This document shows, piece after piece, positions 11,601 to 18,674 of a DNA stretch of 64,000 nt. The notes beneath the pieces were generated by a model. That model ran no database searches, was not told where the DNA came from, and was given only the letters and a program-made list of their open reading frames with translations. Positions within the stretch are counted from its first letter, which is position 1, and each line of letters opens with the position of its first letter. The stretch is from Treponema sp. (GTDB taxonomy: Bacteria > Spirochaetota > Spirochaetia > Treponematales > Treponemataceae): positions 16,221 to 80,220 of the forward strand of contig JAKSTG010000011.1 in assembly GCA_024402695.1 (NCBI GenBank), given 5' to 3'. A program made the position numbers and the translations under genes.

Positions 11601-11930
11601 CGGAACATTTGTTTTACTGTTGGGATCGTATTTTTCGTAAGCTTTCCATCCGGCAAAATTTCCGGCATTCTGATTCAAAGTAAAATCAATATTGAAAGGA
11701 TATCCTACTTTGGCATCAACTTCATAGTTTGCTCGTCCACCGCCAACAGTTCCGTACACATCAGAATTATGACCAATTGTAACTGTTACAGTTTCTGCCT
11801 TTTCAAATTTTACATCGTCTTCGTAAGTGGAAATTATTTCCGATGCAGCACTCATGAAGTTTTCACAACCTGTAAAAATCAATGCTGAAAGGGCGAAAAT
11901 TCCAAATAAAGATTTAAACATTTTTTTCAT
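2649..11930 (-). CDS. giant repeat lipoprotein (about 3093 aa) with C-terminal DUF1566/Lcl-like domain
   Basis: The start is ATG 11930 (MKKMFKSLF), with GGGAG six bases upstream and a lipobox LIFTGC. An upstream in-frame ATG at 12023 would place 31 odd residues before the signal peptide and overlap the cyclase gene. After Cys about 20 modules of 100-120 residues follow, each with a GW/W core (FAGWKAYEKYD, FKGWELYRLEQ, FGGWKVIRKAE, YAFKGWKFYTS) and a closing LYIEPVLIKYP-type strand. They resemble divergent InlB B-repeat folds. The last 230 residues contain WYLPSVFELTKL, YWASSTTG and VRAFFDF, the DUF1566/Lcl signature. This suggests a lipid-anchored surface adhesin or sensor. It is last of the cyclase operon, 22 bases after the cyclase stop. 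Confidence 0.85.
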   Translation of the reverse strand: MKKMFKSLFGIFALSALIFTGCENFMSAASEIISTYEDDVKFEKAETVTVTIGHNSDVYGTVGGGRANYEVDAKVGYPFNIDFTLNQNAGNFAGWKAYEKYDPNSKTNVPLPKEEVEFGRDDRLSTDVTVHKAFKNLLFVIPEVTPFPVLNIRLPEEYEGLSAAPATFYPSKKMVILNTNSVDTSRYSVSVTTTADYGLKSGSCWKVYTVDSTGRKHDVTEEMGVSVEQGETYVSTAAKDMGCSKSSVTIDVINNKFNDTIYVEPILVTYPSVQVQVPADYVSLVKTSHSGAVKMAQDNGYQISLTTDPTVGFAGWNLSKVKSDDTYENRTFLLNADLTSIEEGDDTSILFTSDILDIYSPRYDIVKTGKSTGKVQTSVMIMLKQELGDNIYYLEPAFYKHPVVHAVSPEGMIVPGSFSCSSGTLDPVSNDIRLLVGEEYSISFKTTEDYYFAEKAFKVYTKKGDVVKELDSVADSSDISFSFNAVSSDKKGNPSMCTLSLSLEKNFGEELYIEPVLIKYPGMAIQLADESVSAKISPSGNMKFTMGTDNTVTLSTDATVGFKGWELYRLEQGKNFATDKVLVLEAGSAATETSDVEIYKDDFIEIHSPEVTVVQDGTNAGKTTAKVQVMLKKNLVDETGIGFNYILIPALYNYPVIQLDVPSNNEGKVPGFFSCDLGVISNDGTVRILPDKLYSITFKTTDEYCFSAEKWEVFTKEGFIETPVPSSEKISWEVVRSDANPDGTSTGVISLAMNGPAEKRIHFRPILSKVPGMNIGFDPEVPEGAATLTVNNKPYTSDTNVKSWSIKMSQGSAYTVHLTTNKETGFGGWKVIRKAEGEDDEILLSASSATTSQALENPSPYADDFISVTDPKYSMVEASSNAGQVTASVAVTVLKDLGNYIYYLVPELFAYPKVNFESDSNVTMNMNGSVTMLLNKEYEVSCTTNPAYGFGRWKVYTKVNNVETEITDSNDDIEIVKSEPVVSTSRNTFGATSSTLKIVLKKNYGTNLYVKPVVFEHSAVRVKLSSEDNALAEKPASLYVNGEQVTSENVRMIAGTSSQGFEYKLRCETTEDYAFKGWKFYTSIDGGLTKTDFAKTEINARGETVGTTILNGQTTMFGEITVSLDGVVENLYIEPVLKQHPRVNVQLPSVTPAGTDITAGALTVTPYGVIRKLAGEKYTVTATLQPGWIFRGWKLCRDDAEIFNGTNDFTSSEYLSLTEGTVEVFTNGLNAGGTRATVQVELKKELGAFSLYLEPVIEKRSSIMFERPAGFSTMNPASAVYNVAGMSYSLNCATDKTGSFDGWKVTKDETEYPVYTAEIYEGLSTKPAGDFCYETSATSVSDIPAEVLNTATIIFMGISDPVKQYDALNQVTSTVTTTMYLNKYADYDLKIMPGRKNFTQVSFATLTTSANYQSFPSSAVYMETGKDYDIALTTKTGNKFVNTWTVSGASGIDVKYDEAGSESGKYIYVESAVGNPDWTLPAVKNALAVIYVPSEQNIHNEGHSTVNAKIRFMNGNGPDSISLSPSVEGLKRINIMDPSIKTSAITDSDIVSSSGTLVPGTSAIIYAVNGNEFNYRFTTTSAYELLGFAAGSNANNLTLFTNSGVNFKITESDKSETAGKLTFFNKVERKSYDNLKQCITEVTGTIHVYDDSENLYIRPIVKQYPAIEIAGSGTGVISPAGVRNQTQGMEFDIRYTAPVSHGFNGWSVTGSKNGAYTVTEDASALTSEKSIYVCDSLSAEEVPSAAKEKAVLILLNHKVEETEDALGQVSQKVSAKVYVNKVVDEKLTVSASELGYSQVAWDTTNLSSVPETIYMKTGKEYSFRLVSVPGKKISSLTSSAATITSETVPNADVDGSFITTGTIKVTAAEGSPVTVSPTFTNVSQIEISEEAVKGVSFSVTTTAVPGAGEFITGAGSYYQIEGKSISVKYETKTGYDFFGFSENKKFIKDDHANITISDYSVIPITDSLGQERIQVTATFTIKAVSSGKITIKPVVFPKATLSMANMGDKGSVSPTVTLAMRKDADYDISFVTSSGYGFSKWTETNENLPVVALTPTEGYATYDSSIHKSNFILYLGAANTVTKKDGCLAVIYNETTVRNDTNEGVETASAKFRRLEDTNKSFTITPVTYAHSYMYVTADNADVVPAQATKVMVHKGNDYDFKVVTKDGYKWNTTLSFVGGTVENLGNTVNPNFANYSTKDYVCYNVVPAVDSSTGVVTLTGKIRVLNEAETDLVITAGTKAYQTLSIGEINSNDTSRLALKDEIGAGSLQTKFITTYEKNGTDYKIGYTDYVIEAVAAEGKAVYSDTTMWKIYREGIASVYSSSNVLNTGALTLSDTAWSGKLIAVYGQNLEINKDGICKAVAKVRVRDGTTSYVVKPNVYTVPNIQFQEPVYKSKVIGTTSVDGKELVSQYPVILGDSVSFKYTVPKGYAISGLYIKNSAGTKIYEYKVNTDKTVSWVSGNSTAISLDTNNTKADSYVKRTLTGALTVNTPDANGYYIEPIVIETDLSKPQIETFNFSYTPVRYSFTEVDNDSTYENQINTAGSSITLSDSNIFEKKEYWYDAEDRDDEYLHASRSFGFAGKKNIASGVTESTQFSVKILNDSSSRPAENINTPRSLIVTERLYYLLPKMVMNTDNNDTGKTAQLIGNEGFFMFDETESGVFVPKYKNLYTYTVRDKDNNIIPPKEIPTEMTYRLDPDSGNANQFTFGMNFNIPYGGVHQFEFVIEDKGGRKSAPKYVYMDYERDTFYDEKYGPLLENCSYKQVDGGITVKVEWGADSKVFTADDNKFTSMMLHGDGTDSVVQPLYVNGNNLSGGYSISGPVLKRNASQQMPYVRLVNERGFTTRRFSVSGSFVSTKKASPGDIVVRKTGEDKLYYMSLLEYKENPSFGTPIAVVVTPNGYGDDNGNTNNRIIGMGLKIPPRTSDYGVGTMAYCTKSTLITTSSLCNRDDKYGKNNLTQVSKSYGDSNVTESNFPALFYCRNYDNSEMNGLMYRISNHASNANWYLPSVFELTKLNENAAALDEVLAALNCLPVTGVLGYWASSTTGKAGKAYSVGITENAVVVQEQSLVTQPIYHVRAFFDFTDYVEFYTK

Positions 11931-11952
11931 ATATTTCTCCCGGGAATAAAAG

Positions 11953-14598
11953 CTATTTCTGAAGAAGCCTGAAAGATCCTCTGATTTCGTTTTTCTCTGC
12001 ATTATAGGCAACGCCAATGCCATCTGCCTCAGAAGGATATTTTCCTTTTATAAAGAAATCTTCCAAAAGCATTATGTAATAATCCACAACCTTATCGGTC
12101 TTGGAAATTGATTTTAATTTTCTGAAACCTTCAAGAGCAGTTTCATAATTTTCTTCGTTGAAAAGTTTCATTGTGCGGTTCCACTGATCAATATAACTAA
12201 CCAGTCCCTGCGAAGAAGATTTTGCAAATCCAATTAGTTCATAAATCTGGACAGGAGTTTTAATATTTACAACTTGAATTTTATCCAGGGCGCGGGTAAC
12301 AAAAATATCGCCCAAAAGTTCTTTTGTGGCTTCACTAATAAGAACTCCAAGTGTGTTGTACTGCTTGTTCGCTCCCTCAAGACGGGCTGCCAGATTCACA
12401 TTGTTTCCAATCATTGTGTAATTCTTTTTTGAATCACTTCCCATGAATCCAGCAACAATTTCTCCCGAGTTAATTCCTATACGGGTAAAAATCTTTACTT
12501 TATGTTCCAGAAGAATAACAAAGGCATCGTAAAGATTCTGATCCATGGCTGCAGGTTTTTCACTTCCGGCAATTTTTACAATCTCCCTGTTGATTTCCCG
12601 TTCGGCACTTTTCATTTTAATTGCAGCCGTACAGGCGCGAACTGCATGATCTTCCATTTCCAAAGGAGCGCCAACAAGAGCAATAATAGCGTCTCCTTCA
12701 AACTTATCGATAGTGCCCCCTTCTTCCATAATGCAGGCACTCATTTTTGTAAGGTAGTAATTAAGGAAAGCAACCAGCTGTTCAGGAGAAAGCATTTCGC
12801 TGATTGTTGAGAATTTCTGGATATCTGTAAAAAGAGCCGTCATTTTTCTGCTGGCACCACCAAGCTGCAGACTGGACGGATCTTTGATAATTGTCTTTAC
12901 AATATCAGGAGAAAGACACTGACTGAATGCATTTGTAATGAACTTTCTTCCTTTTGCATCAGAAAGGGCACGAATGAACGTACTCTGAATATAAACCAGA
13001 ATAAGGCTGAACAAAGGAACTGCCAGGCCGACATAAACTCGTCCGAAGCGATAATAAAGATAAACTGAAGAAATAAGCAGAACTGAAATGATAAGGCCTA
13101 TTACTATAGGAGCTCCGGTTTTCTTTATTCTAAAGAAAAGCAGAATATAAACTGCACAGACAATGACAGCAAGACAGAAAGAATAATACCACGGCGAATC
13201 ATCTACAAAGTCCTGTGAAAGAATCTGATTGGCAATTGTATAATGAACGCCTGGATTCGGATAATTATCTTCGTAAAGGTTCATGCTGTAATCGGTTGTA
13301 CTTGTTGCACAGGTTCCAACAATACACATAGCATTGTTTACTAAAGCCTTTGTTTCTTTTTCCGATTCAATCAGCTCTCTGTAATCTTCCGAAACAACTT
13401 CAAACTGATTTTTAATATCCTGACAAAGTTCATCGTCGTCTTCGTAAAGATCAAGCAGTTCTGTTTCCAGCTCTCCGCCAAAACAATATTCAAGAGATTT
13501 TTTCAAACTGATTCTGGCATCAAGATAATCTTCAAAATCATATTCTTCTGTATTAAGAACATTTCCAATAATACAATCTTTTATTTCTTCTGAATTAAAA
13601 TATAAATCCAAAGGATTTTCTTCCAATGTATCGAAATAACGGAACTCATCAAGGACTGCAACATTGTCCATAAGCCTAGATTCAAGTTCCTGAAGACGCA
13701 GAATGTTCCATAAACTTATAACGTTATATGATTCAAACTGTTTCTTTGGATAACGGACTATTACGCTTCCATCTTCCGAACGGACAATTTTTATATCCCT
13801 GATTTTTCCGTCAGAAAGTTTTGCATTCTTTAAAACTATGAATTCATTTGAAATCTGAATTTCGGGATTTCCCAATCGTTCAAGCAGAGGAATAAATACC
13901 AGCTGTCCGTAATATTCTCCGTCGAATTTCATTACAAGATGAATGCGCCTAAGAAATCCGTCTGCGTCAGGCTCTGCATTTATAAAACCAGAGCTTGCAG
14001 CGCCGGAAAGAAAAACTTCAAGAGCCGGCATTACACCTGCATATTCAGGAGTAACAGTATCACCGGAATCGGAAACATTCTTTAAAAGTGCTTTTTCACA
14101 AAGCAGCATGATTTCGTCTTCTGAAACTTCAAAGTTATCATCAAAAGTTTCTGCAAGAAAAACATTGCCTGCGGCTTCTATAGCTCCGGCAAAATTCTTG
14201 TCAGGATTTTTTACGGCAGAAAGAAAGTCAACAAAAGTATCTTCATCCGGTTCATAATCTTCATCCAGCATGGACGGAAGAATATTAGCCACAAAAAAAT
14301 CGTCAAGAGTAACTTCTCCCTTGTCTACAAAATTCAGATCAAAAACTGTCTGTGCCGATCCCAGTTCTTTAAGAGTAAGAGAAAGGTCTCCATAAACATT
14401 TCTGGGAAGAGGCCACATTCCGATATTGTTAAGTGAATAATCGTCTATTCCAATAAGGAGAACTTCGTTATGCTCTTTCAACACCGGATCAAAACGCTGA
14501 AAAACATCATTTATTTTGCGGTCTAAGCTGGTCAAATAAAGCAGTGAACAAAGTCCTAAAATTAAAACTGATAAACCTATTACCCTAAACTTTTTCAT
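11953..14598 (-). CDS. CHASE2-domain class III adenylate cyclase
   Basis: 881 residues. An N-terminal TM (7-25) leads to a long extracytoplasmic CHASE2 sensor (about 30-460; VLLIGIDDYSLNNIGMWPLP is diagnostic), then three TMs (472-540) and a class III cyclase domain (about 580-795). Both metal aspartates are present (FTDIQKFS; DKFEGDA), as is the adenine-selecting Lys/Thr pair (K of DKFEGD, T of NYTMIG) and the transition-state Asn/Arg (NVNLAARLE), so an active cAMP producer is expected. Its ATG overlaps the stop of the FecR-like gene (ATGA), implying translational coupling. Confidence 0.95.
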   Translation of the reverse strand: MKKFRVIGLSVLILGLCSLLYLTSLDRKINDVFQRFDPVLKEHNEVLLIGIDDYSLNNIGMWPLPRNVYGDLSLTLKELGSAQTVFDLNFVDKGEVTLDDFFVANILPSMLDEDYEPDEDTFVDFLSAVKNPDKNFAGAIEAAGNVFLAETFDDNFEVSEDEIMLLCEKALLKNVSDSGDTVTPEYAGVMPALEVFLSGAASSGFINAEPDADGFLRRIHLVMKFDGEYYGQLVFIPLLERLGNPEIQISNEFIVLKNAKLSDGKIRDIKIVRSEDGSVIVRYPKKQFESYNVISLWNILRLQELESRLMDNVAVLDEFRYFDTLEENPLDLYFNSEEIKDCIIGNVLNTEEYDFEDYLDARISLKKSLEYCFGGELETELLDLYEDDDELCQDIKNQFEVVSEDYRELIESEKETKALVNNAMCIVGTCATSTTDYSMNLYEDNYPNPGVHYTIANQILSQDFVDDSPWYYSFCLAVIVCAVYILLFFRIKKTGAPIVIGLIISVLLISSVYLYYRFGRVYVGLAVPLFSLILVYIQSTFIRALSDAKGRKFITNAFSQCLSPDIVKTIIKDPSSLQLGGASRKMTALFTDIQKFSTISEMLSPEQLVAFLNYYLTKMSACIMEEGGTIDKFEGDAIIALVGAPLEMEDHAVRACTAAIKMKSAEREINREIVKIAGSEKPAAMDQNLYDAFVILLEHKVKIFTRIGINSGEIVAGFMGSDSKKNYTMIGNNVNLAARLEGANKQYNTLGVLISEATKELLGDIFVTRALDKIQVVNIKTPVQIYELIGFAKSSSQGLVSYIDQWNRTMKLFNEENYETALEGFRKLKSISKTDKVVDYYIMLLEDFFIKGKYPSEADGIGVAYNAEKNEIRGSFRLLQK

Positions 14599-15026
14599 TC
14601 TTCGTTTTCTTCCTCTTCTTCATCTTCCGCCCAGGCTGTCTGTCCTTGTGATTCACTGGCTCGTGAAGCAGCTGTTGAGACTCCTTTTGAAATACCTGTC
14701 TTTCCTTTTGCCACAGAAACACGTTTTACATCAGCACCTTTTCCAAGTCCTGCTGTTTTTTTTGAATCAAACAAAACATCAAGGCTGTCTGTCTTAGGAC
14801 CGCGTATGATTACTTTTTGTCCGCCGGCCATAAGTCCCAGACTTGATTTTTCTTCTATACGAATAACAGATTCTTCTGTGAGCAGAGTCCCTTCTTTTAC
14901 AACTCTCCATTTTCCTGCCTCTGTCTTTGAATAAACCTTTCCAATGACTATTGAAACTTCATAAGTTTCGGCAAAAAGAGAAAAACCTGCTATAAGACAA
15001 ATACAAAACCAGATTACTTTTTTCAT
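14595..15026 (-). CDS. secreted FecR-like domain protein
   Basis: 143 residues: signal peptide (MKKVIWFCICLIAGFSLFA), then a single FecR-type beta fold (GKVYSKTEAGKWRVVKEGTLL, ESVIRIEEKSSLGLMAGG), a basic Ser/Gly segment and a strongly acidic tail (EDEEEEENEE). FecR-like proteins next to CHASE2 proteins are a recurrent pair, so it probably acts in the periplasm with the cyclase's CHASE2 domain (inference). The gene overlaps both neighbours by four bases (ATGA at each end). Confidence 0.8.
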   Translation of the reverse strand: MKKVIWFCICLIAGFSLFAETYEVSIVIGKVYSKTEAGKWRVVKEGTLLTEESVIRIEEKSSLGLMAGGQKVIIRGPKTDSLDVLFDSKKTAGLGKGADVKRVSVAKGKTGISKGVSTAASRASESQGQTAWAEDEEEEENEE

Positions 15027-16621
15027 TTTAGTTTCTTCTGCTGGAGGAGGAATCTCTTTAAGAGAGCCTCATCCTTTGTAAAGGAAATATCTGCTTTCTT
15101 TTCCGGAGAACTTTCCGAACGGTAAAGTTCCCAGTTTGAATGCATAGGATAAATACGTGCTTCATCAGCATACTTTTTCCATTCTTCTACACCAAAGGCC
15201 ATGGCACGATCAAAACCATCCTTCAGCATTGTGATTTCAAGTGGCTGCCAGATTTTCCCTTCATAAAAAACCTGAGAGCCGACAAGAACCGGTTCCTCTT
15301 CAAAAGCACGTTCATCATCAATCTGTCCAACGCAGATTCCCGTATAAATATGTCCCGGAACTGTAATAAAAGCTCCTTCTATTCCGCAGGCTTCAAGAAG
15401 AGACGTATACAAAATGGAAAGATCGTCACAGTCCCCTCCCCGATAATTCAAGGTCTGGTAAGGGAACTGCAGAAAGTCTACAGAAGTTGTACCAACATTT
15501 GCTGTATAACTTGAAGCCGGGTCGATTACATAATTCAATCCAAAAATAGAAAGAGATTCAAAAAGTGCCATTGCCATCTGCAGATTCTGATTTTTATTCG
15601 GATTAATTTTATCGCGGACAATTCTTCTAATATCTTTTACATAACTTTTTACTTCAGAATCATTAGGACTTACAAAAACTGCTGCACGCCGGTCATCTTC
15701 CCAAGAAAGATTGTTTCTGTTCAGGAAACTCACTTCCAGAGGAACAGAAACTTCCCGTCGTTCATTTATAAGACTGTAACTTACATGAAGTTCAGAATTC
15801 TTTCTTACAGGTTCAATAAGACTCAGAATATTTTCATTAAAGAATGCGGTAAGATCCAGGACTTCGGATCCGCCTACAGGAATTTTTTCTATTGTTTTAT
15901 AAAGTTTTGGAGAGTTCATGTATTCTTCCTGATAGAAAGAAACCTGAACATTTTTTATTGAAGCATCTTCTTCATTGAAGATTTCTATTGTGCCAAAAGG
16001 ATTTTCGTTGTATCTGGAATAAAGAACCGGGAATATGGGATTCATTTCATGAACGTCATAGGTGATGACGCCTTCTTTGCTAAAGAAGTTTTTAAGGTTC
16101 ACACGGAAGCCCATAAAAGCCTTTACATCCGAAAAAGGAAACTGCTTGTGAATGTAATAATTGTATGAACCACCCAGCAGAAAAGCCAGTGAAGGCGAAA
16201 TCTTTACTTCTCCTTCCAGAGCAGCCCCTGCGTAAACTCCACCAAAGGGAGTATTTCTTTTTGCCTGAAACATTCCTCCATTTCCGGAAAGGGAAACTTC
16301 ATAACGTTCCATAAACGGCAGAACAAATTTTATTCCGCCATAATACGAATTCAACTGCATTTCCGGAAGATTCTCCAGAACCGGATTTAATGTTCCAAAG
16401 TCGGCATTAAGTGAAAGCCCCATAAATTTAAAAGGACGGATTTCAAAACTGCCACCAAAAGAAAAACCAGGTTCATATTCATCCAGAAATTTTTTACTTT
16501 CGTCCGGAGTAACGGGATACCTGAAAGCACCATGGCCTTCCACATAATAAAGAGGCTTTGCAAAAATACCCGCAAAAGAGAAAACAAGAAATGAAAGAAG
16601 GAATGCAGAAATTCTTTTCAC
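15023..16621 (-). CDS. exported barrel-like protein with transglutaminase-like domain
   Basis: 532 residues beginning with GTG at 16621, which overlaps the previous TAG by one base (TAGTG), with GAGGG upstream. Signal peptide, then an N-terminal half rich in barrel-like strands (residues 20-180). A transglutaminase-like core follows near 330-450, with the catalytic Cys in GGDCDDLSILYTSLL (about 398) and His in VPGHIYTG (about 423). In this superfamily such domains act as peptidases, crosslinkers or binding modules. It is paralogous to the upstream gene. Target unknown; the intact Cys/His suggests activity. Confidence 0.8.
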   Translation of the reverse strand: MKRISAFLLSFLVFSFAGIFAKPLYYVEGHGAFRYPVTPDESKKFLDEYEPGFSFGGSFEIRPFKFMGLSLNADFGTLNPVLENLPEMQLNSYYGGIKFVLPFMERYEVSLSGNGGMFQAKRNTPFGGVYAGAALEGEVKISPSLAFLLGGSYNYYIHKQFPFSDVKAFMGFRVNLKNFFSKEGVITYDVHEMNPIFPVLYSRYNENPFGTIEIFNEEDASIKNVQVSFYQEEYMNSPKLYKTIEKIPVGGSEVLDLTAFFNENILSLIEPVRKNSELHVSYSLINERREVSVPLEVSFLNRNNLSWEDDRRAAVFVSPNDSEVKSYVKDIRRIVRDKINPNKNQNLQMAMALFESLSIFGLNYVIDPASSYTANVGTTSVDFLQFPYQTLNYRGGDCDDLSILYTSLLEACGIEGAFITVPGHIYTGICVGQIDDERAFEEEPVLVGSQVFYEGKIWQPLEITMLKDGFDRAMAFGVEEWKKYADEARIYPMHSNWELYRSESSPEKKADISFTKDEALLKRFLLQQKKLK

Positions 16622-18600
16622 TAGTTTTCCCTCTGGTTTTTTACTCTTTCAATTCCCTGAAGAGCACCTGCATGATCTGGTTGTATCTGCAGAACTTTTT
16701 CAAAATATTTTTCTGCGGCATCCAGCTCTTTTTCCAAAAGGCAGATGTTTCCAAGGTTCGAAAGAGATGAAAGATTGTTGTTGTCTGCACCTTTCTGGAA
16801 CCACTGCTTTGCATTTTTATAGTTTCCAATACGAAGGTAAGCCATTCCTACAGCATTACTTTTTTCATCTGAAGGATTGTCTTTATATTGCTTAACAAGT
16901 TCTTTCCCCAAAGGAACAAGTTCATTCTTTACATAAATTTTATACTGAGCAGATACCCTTTCTGATAAGTCACCTTCATCAATGACAGGCACAACGGCTT
17001 TTTCTGTTACACCGATTGGTGTATAAAGCTGCCATGCATCATCCAGAACAACGATTTCATAATCTTCTGCTTCTGCAATTTTTCCAAGGGCAGTATCCCA
17101 CGCTTCTACATAACCTTTTTTCAAAGAGTTCATTGAAAGCGGAAGATAAATTACATCATCATATTCTATAAGCCGGTCTAAAGTTGAAAACTGTTTCTTC
17201 GCAACCTTTCCGGAAATACCCAGATTAACCCCTACAAGAACATCCTCTTCCATAAGAATAAGCATAGACTTAATTCCTACAGAGTTGAGCATGGCACTGT
17301 AAAGAACAGCAAGGTCATCACTTTCTCCGCTCCTGAAACGAATGGTTTCGTAAGGGAACTGGATTGAATCATTCTTTTCTATATCAAGGTGAGTTTCTGC
17401 ATAAGGCGTAAGACTTTCGGAATCCTTCTCGTAAATGATTCCTGCACTATTAAGTGCTTCAAAAAGTCCCATACTGAATTCCAGATTCTGACTGATTCCC
17501 GTATGTGTATTGTCACGGATAATTCCGATTACCTGTTTTGAAATCTCAAGTACAGAACTGTCGTTAGGAGAAACTAAAGTTGCAATTGCGGCAGGGTCCG
17601 TCCAGGTAAAGGCATTTCTTTTATAAACATTTACAACAACATTTTTTGTTTCCCGGAACTTTTTTCCAAGAAGGGTATATTCAACAATTATTTCTGCTGG
17701 GAACTGTCCGTTTTCAGAGAAGGTTGTAAGTTCATTACTGAAATCTGCAAGCAAAGGAATTTCTACAGACTTGTTCTTCTTTACAACGTCCACTGTTCCG
17801 CATTCATATTCCGAAGATGTGAATCTTTCGGCATGGAATGAAACCCGCACATTTCTGATGTCTGCATTGTTCCGGTTTGTTACGTAAACATAGCCGAATG
17901 GATTTGTCTTATAAGCAAATGAAAACAGCGAATAAAGACTGTCTTCCTGAAGCATATCTATTTCAATTTTGTCAGGACGCTTTTTGGTTTCGATTATAAA
18001 CTTTGCAGTAAGTCCAGCCTGAATGCCGCTGAAAATTGATTTTCCGGAAACAAAATTATTTACATATCCGGCTCCAAGCCCAAGAGTAAAATCCGGAGAA
18101 ACGCGGAAAGAAGCATCAGCGAAAGCTCTGTAATAAAAAGAAGGAAAACCTTCATTTTTAGATTCTTTTCCTTCGCTGTAATCACTGTTGTTCAGGTTCT
18201 GGTCCCACTCATACTTTACGGTGTTATACGTAACTCCACCTGACACATTAAAATTCAGCATGAGTCGTGAAACCGGTGAATAATAAATGCCTGCCGAAAG
18301 ACCGCCGGCAATGTCCACCAGGTTTTTCATATTCTGAGTATTTGTCCGTGGAACATAGGTTACAGCAAATTCCGGTCCGAAAGAAAAAAGTCCGAAAAGA
18401 TTTACATCTGTATTCAGGAGCCCGCTATAAGCCAACCCCTTACCCATAGTCTGCGAATCATCAAGAGGAATCGTAACTGAAGGTGTAATCTTTAGCCCAA
18501 GTTCAAGGGACCAAAGATTGTTACAAGATAAAAGAATGCAGAAAAGAAAGAAAAGCCTTAATTCTTGTTTTTTAAGCAATAACAAAAACTTTTTTACCAT
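16621..18600 (-). CDS. exported barrel-like protein with degenerate transglutaminase-like domain and TPR tail
   Basis: 659 residues, signal peptide, barrel-like N-terminal half and the same middle region as the next gene. Here the motif reads FRSGESDDLAVLYSAML (about residue 420), so the catalytic Cys is Ser, and the His position reads MEEDVLVG, with Asp. The fold is probably kept as a binding module. The C-terminal 110 residues hold two or three TPR units (AVGMAYLRIGNYKNAKQWFQ, LGNICLLEKELDAAEKYFEK). It is the first gene of the five-gene operon. No Shine-Dalgarno is seen; a -10 hexamer lies six bases before ATG. Confidence 0.8.
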   Translation of the reverse strand: MVKKFLLLLKKQELRLFFLFCILLSCNNLWSLELGLKITPSVTIPLDDSQTMGKGLAYSGLLNTDVNLFGLFSFGPEFAVTYVPRTNTQNMKNLVDIAGGLSAGIYYSPVSRLMLNFNVSGGVTYNTVKYEWDQNLNNSDYSEGKESKNEGFPSFYYRAFADASFRVSPDFTLGLGAGYVNNFVSGKSIFSGIQAGLTAKFIIETKKRPDKIEIDMLQEDSLYSLFSFAYKTNPFGYVYVTNRNNADIRNVRVSFHAERFTSSEYECGTVDVVKKNKSVEIPLLADFSNELTTFSENGQFPAEIIVEYTLLGKKFRETKNVVVNVYKRNAFTWTDPAAIATLVSPNDSSVLEISKQVIGIIRDNTHTGISQNLEFSMGLFEALNSAGIIYEKDSESLTPYAETHLDIEKNDSIQFPYETIRFRSGESDDLAVLYSAMLNSVGIKSMLILMEEDVLVGVNLGISGKVAKKQFSTLDRLIEYDDVIYLPLSMNSLKKGYVEAWDTALGKIAEAEDYEIVVLDDAWQLYTPIGVTEKAVVPVIDEGDLSERVSAQYKIYVKNELVPLGKELVKQYKDNPSDEKSNAVGMAYLRIGNYKNAKQWFQKGADNNNLSSLSNLGNICLLEKELDAAEKYFEKVLQIQPDHAGALQGIERVKNQREN

Positions 18601-18606
18601 TCTAGT

Positions 18607-18636
18607 ATTTTAACATGACATGAGTATTCTTAGCAA
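18607..18636 (-). promoter_or_regulatory. promoter of the cyclase operon, probably leaderless
   Basis: Minus strand TTGCTA (18631-18636), 18 bases, TAAAAT (18607-18612), then only six bases to ATG 18600. Initiation about seven bases after the -10 would put the 5' end at the start codon. Confidence 0.5.
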
Positions 18637-18674
18637 CAAAATTGACATTTTAGAGAAAAACAGCTACAAGATTC

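Noticed and set aside
11931..12023. 31-residue N-terminal extension of the giant lipoprotein
   Set aside because: It would overlap the cyclase gene and bury the lipoprotein signal; GGGAG precedes ATG 11930.
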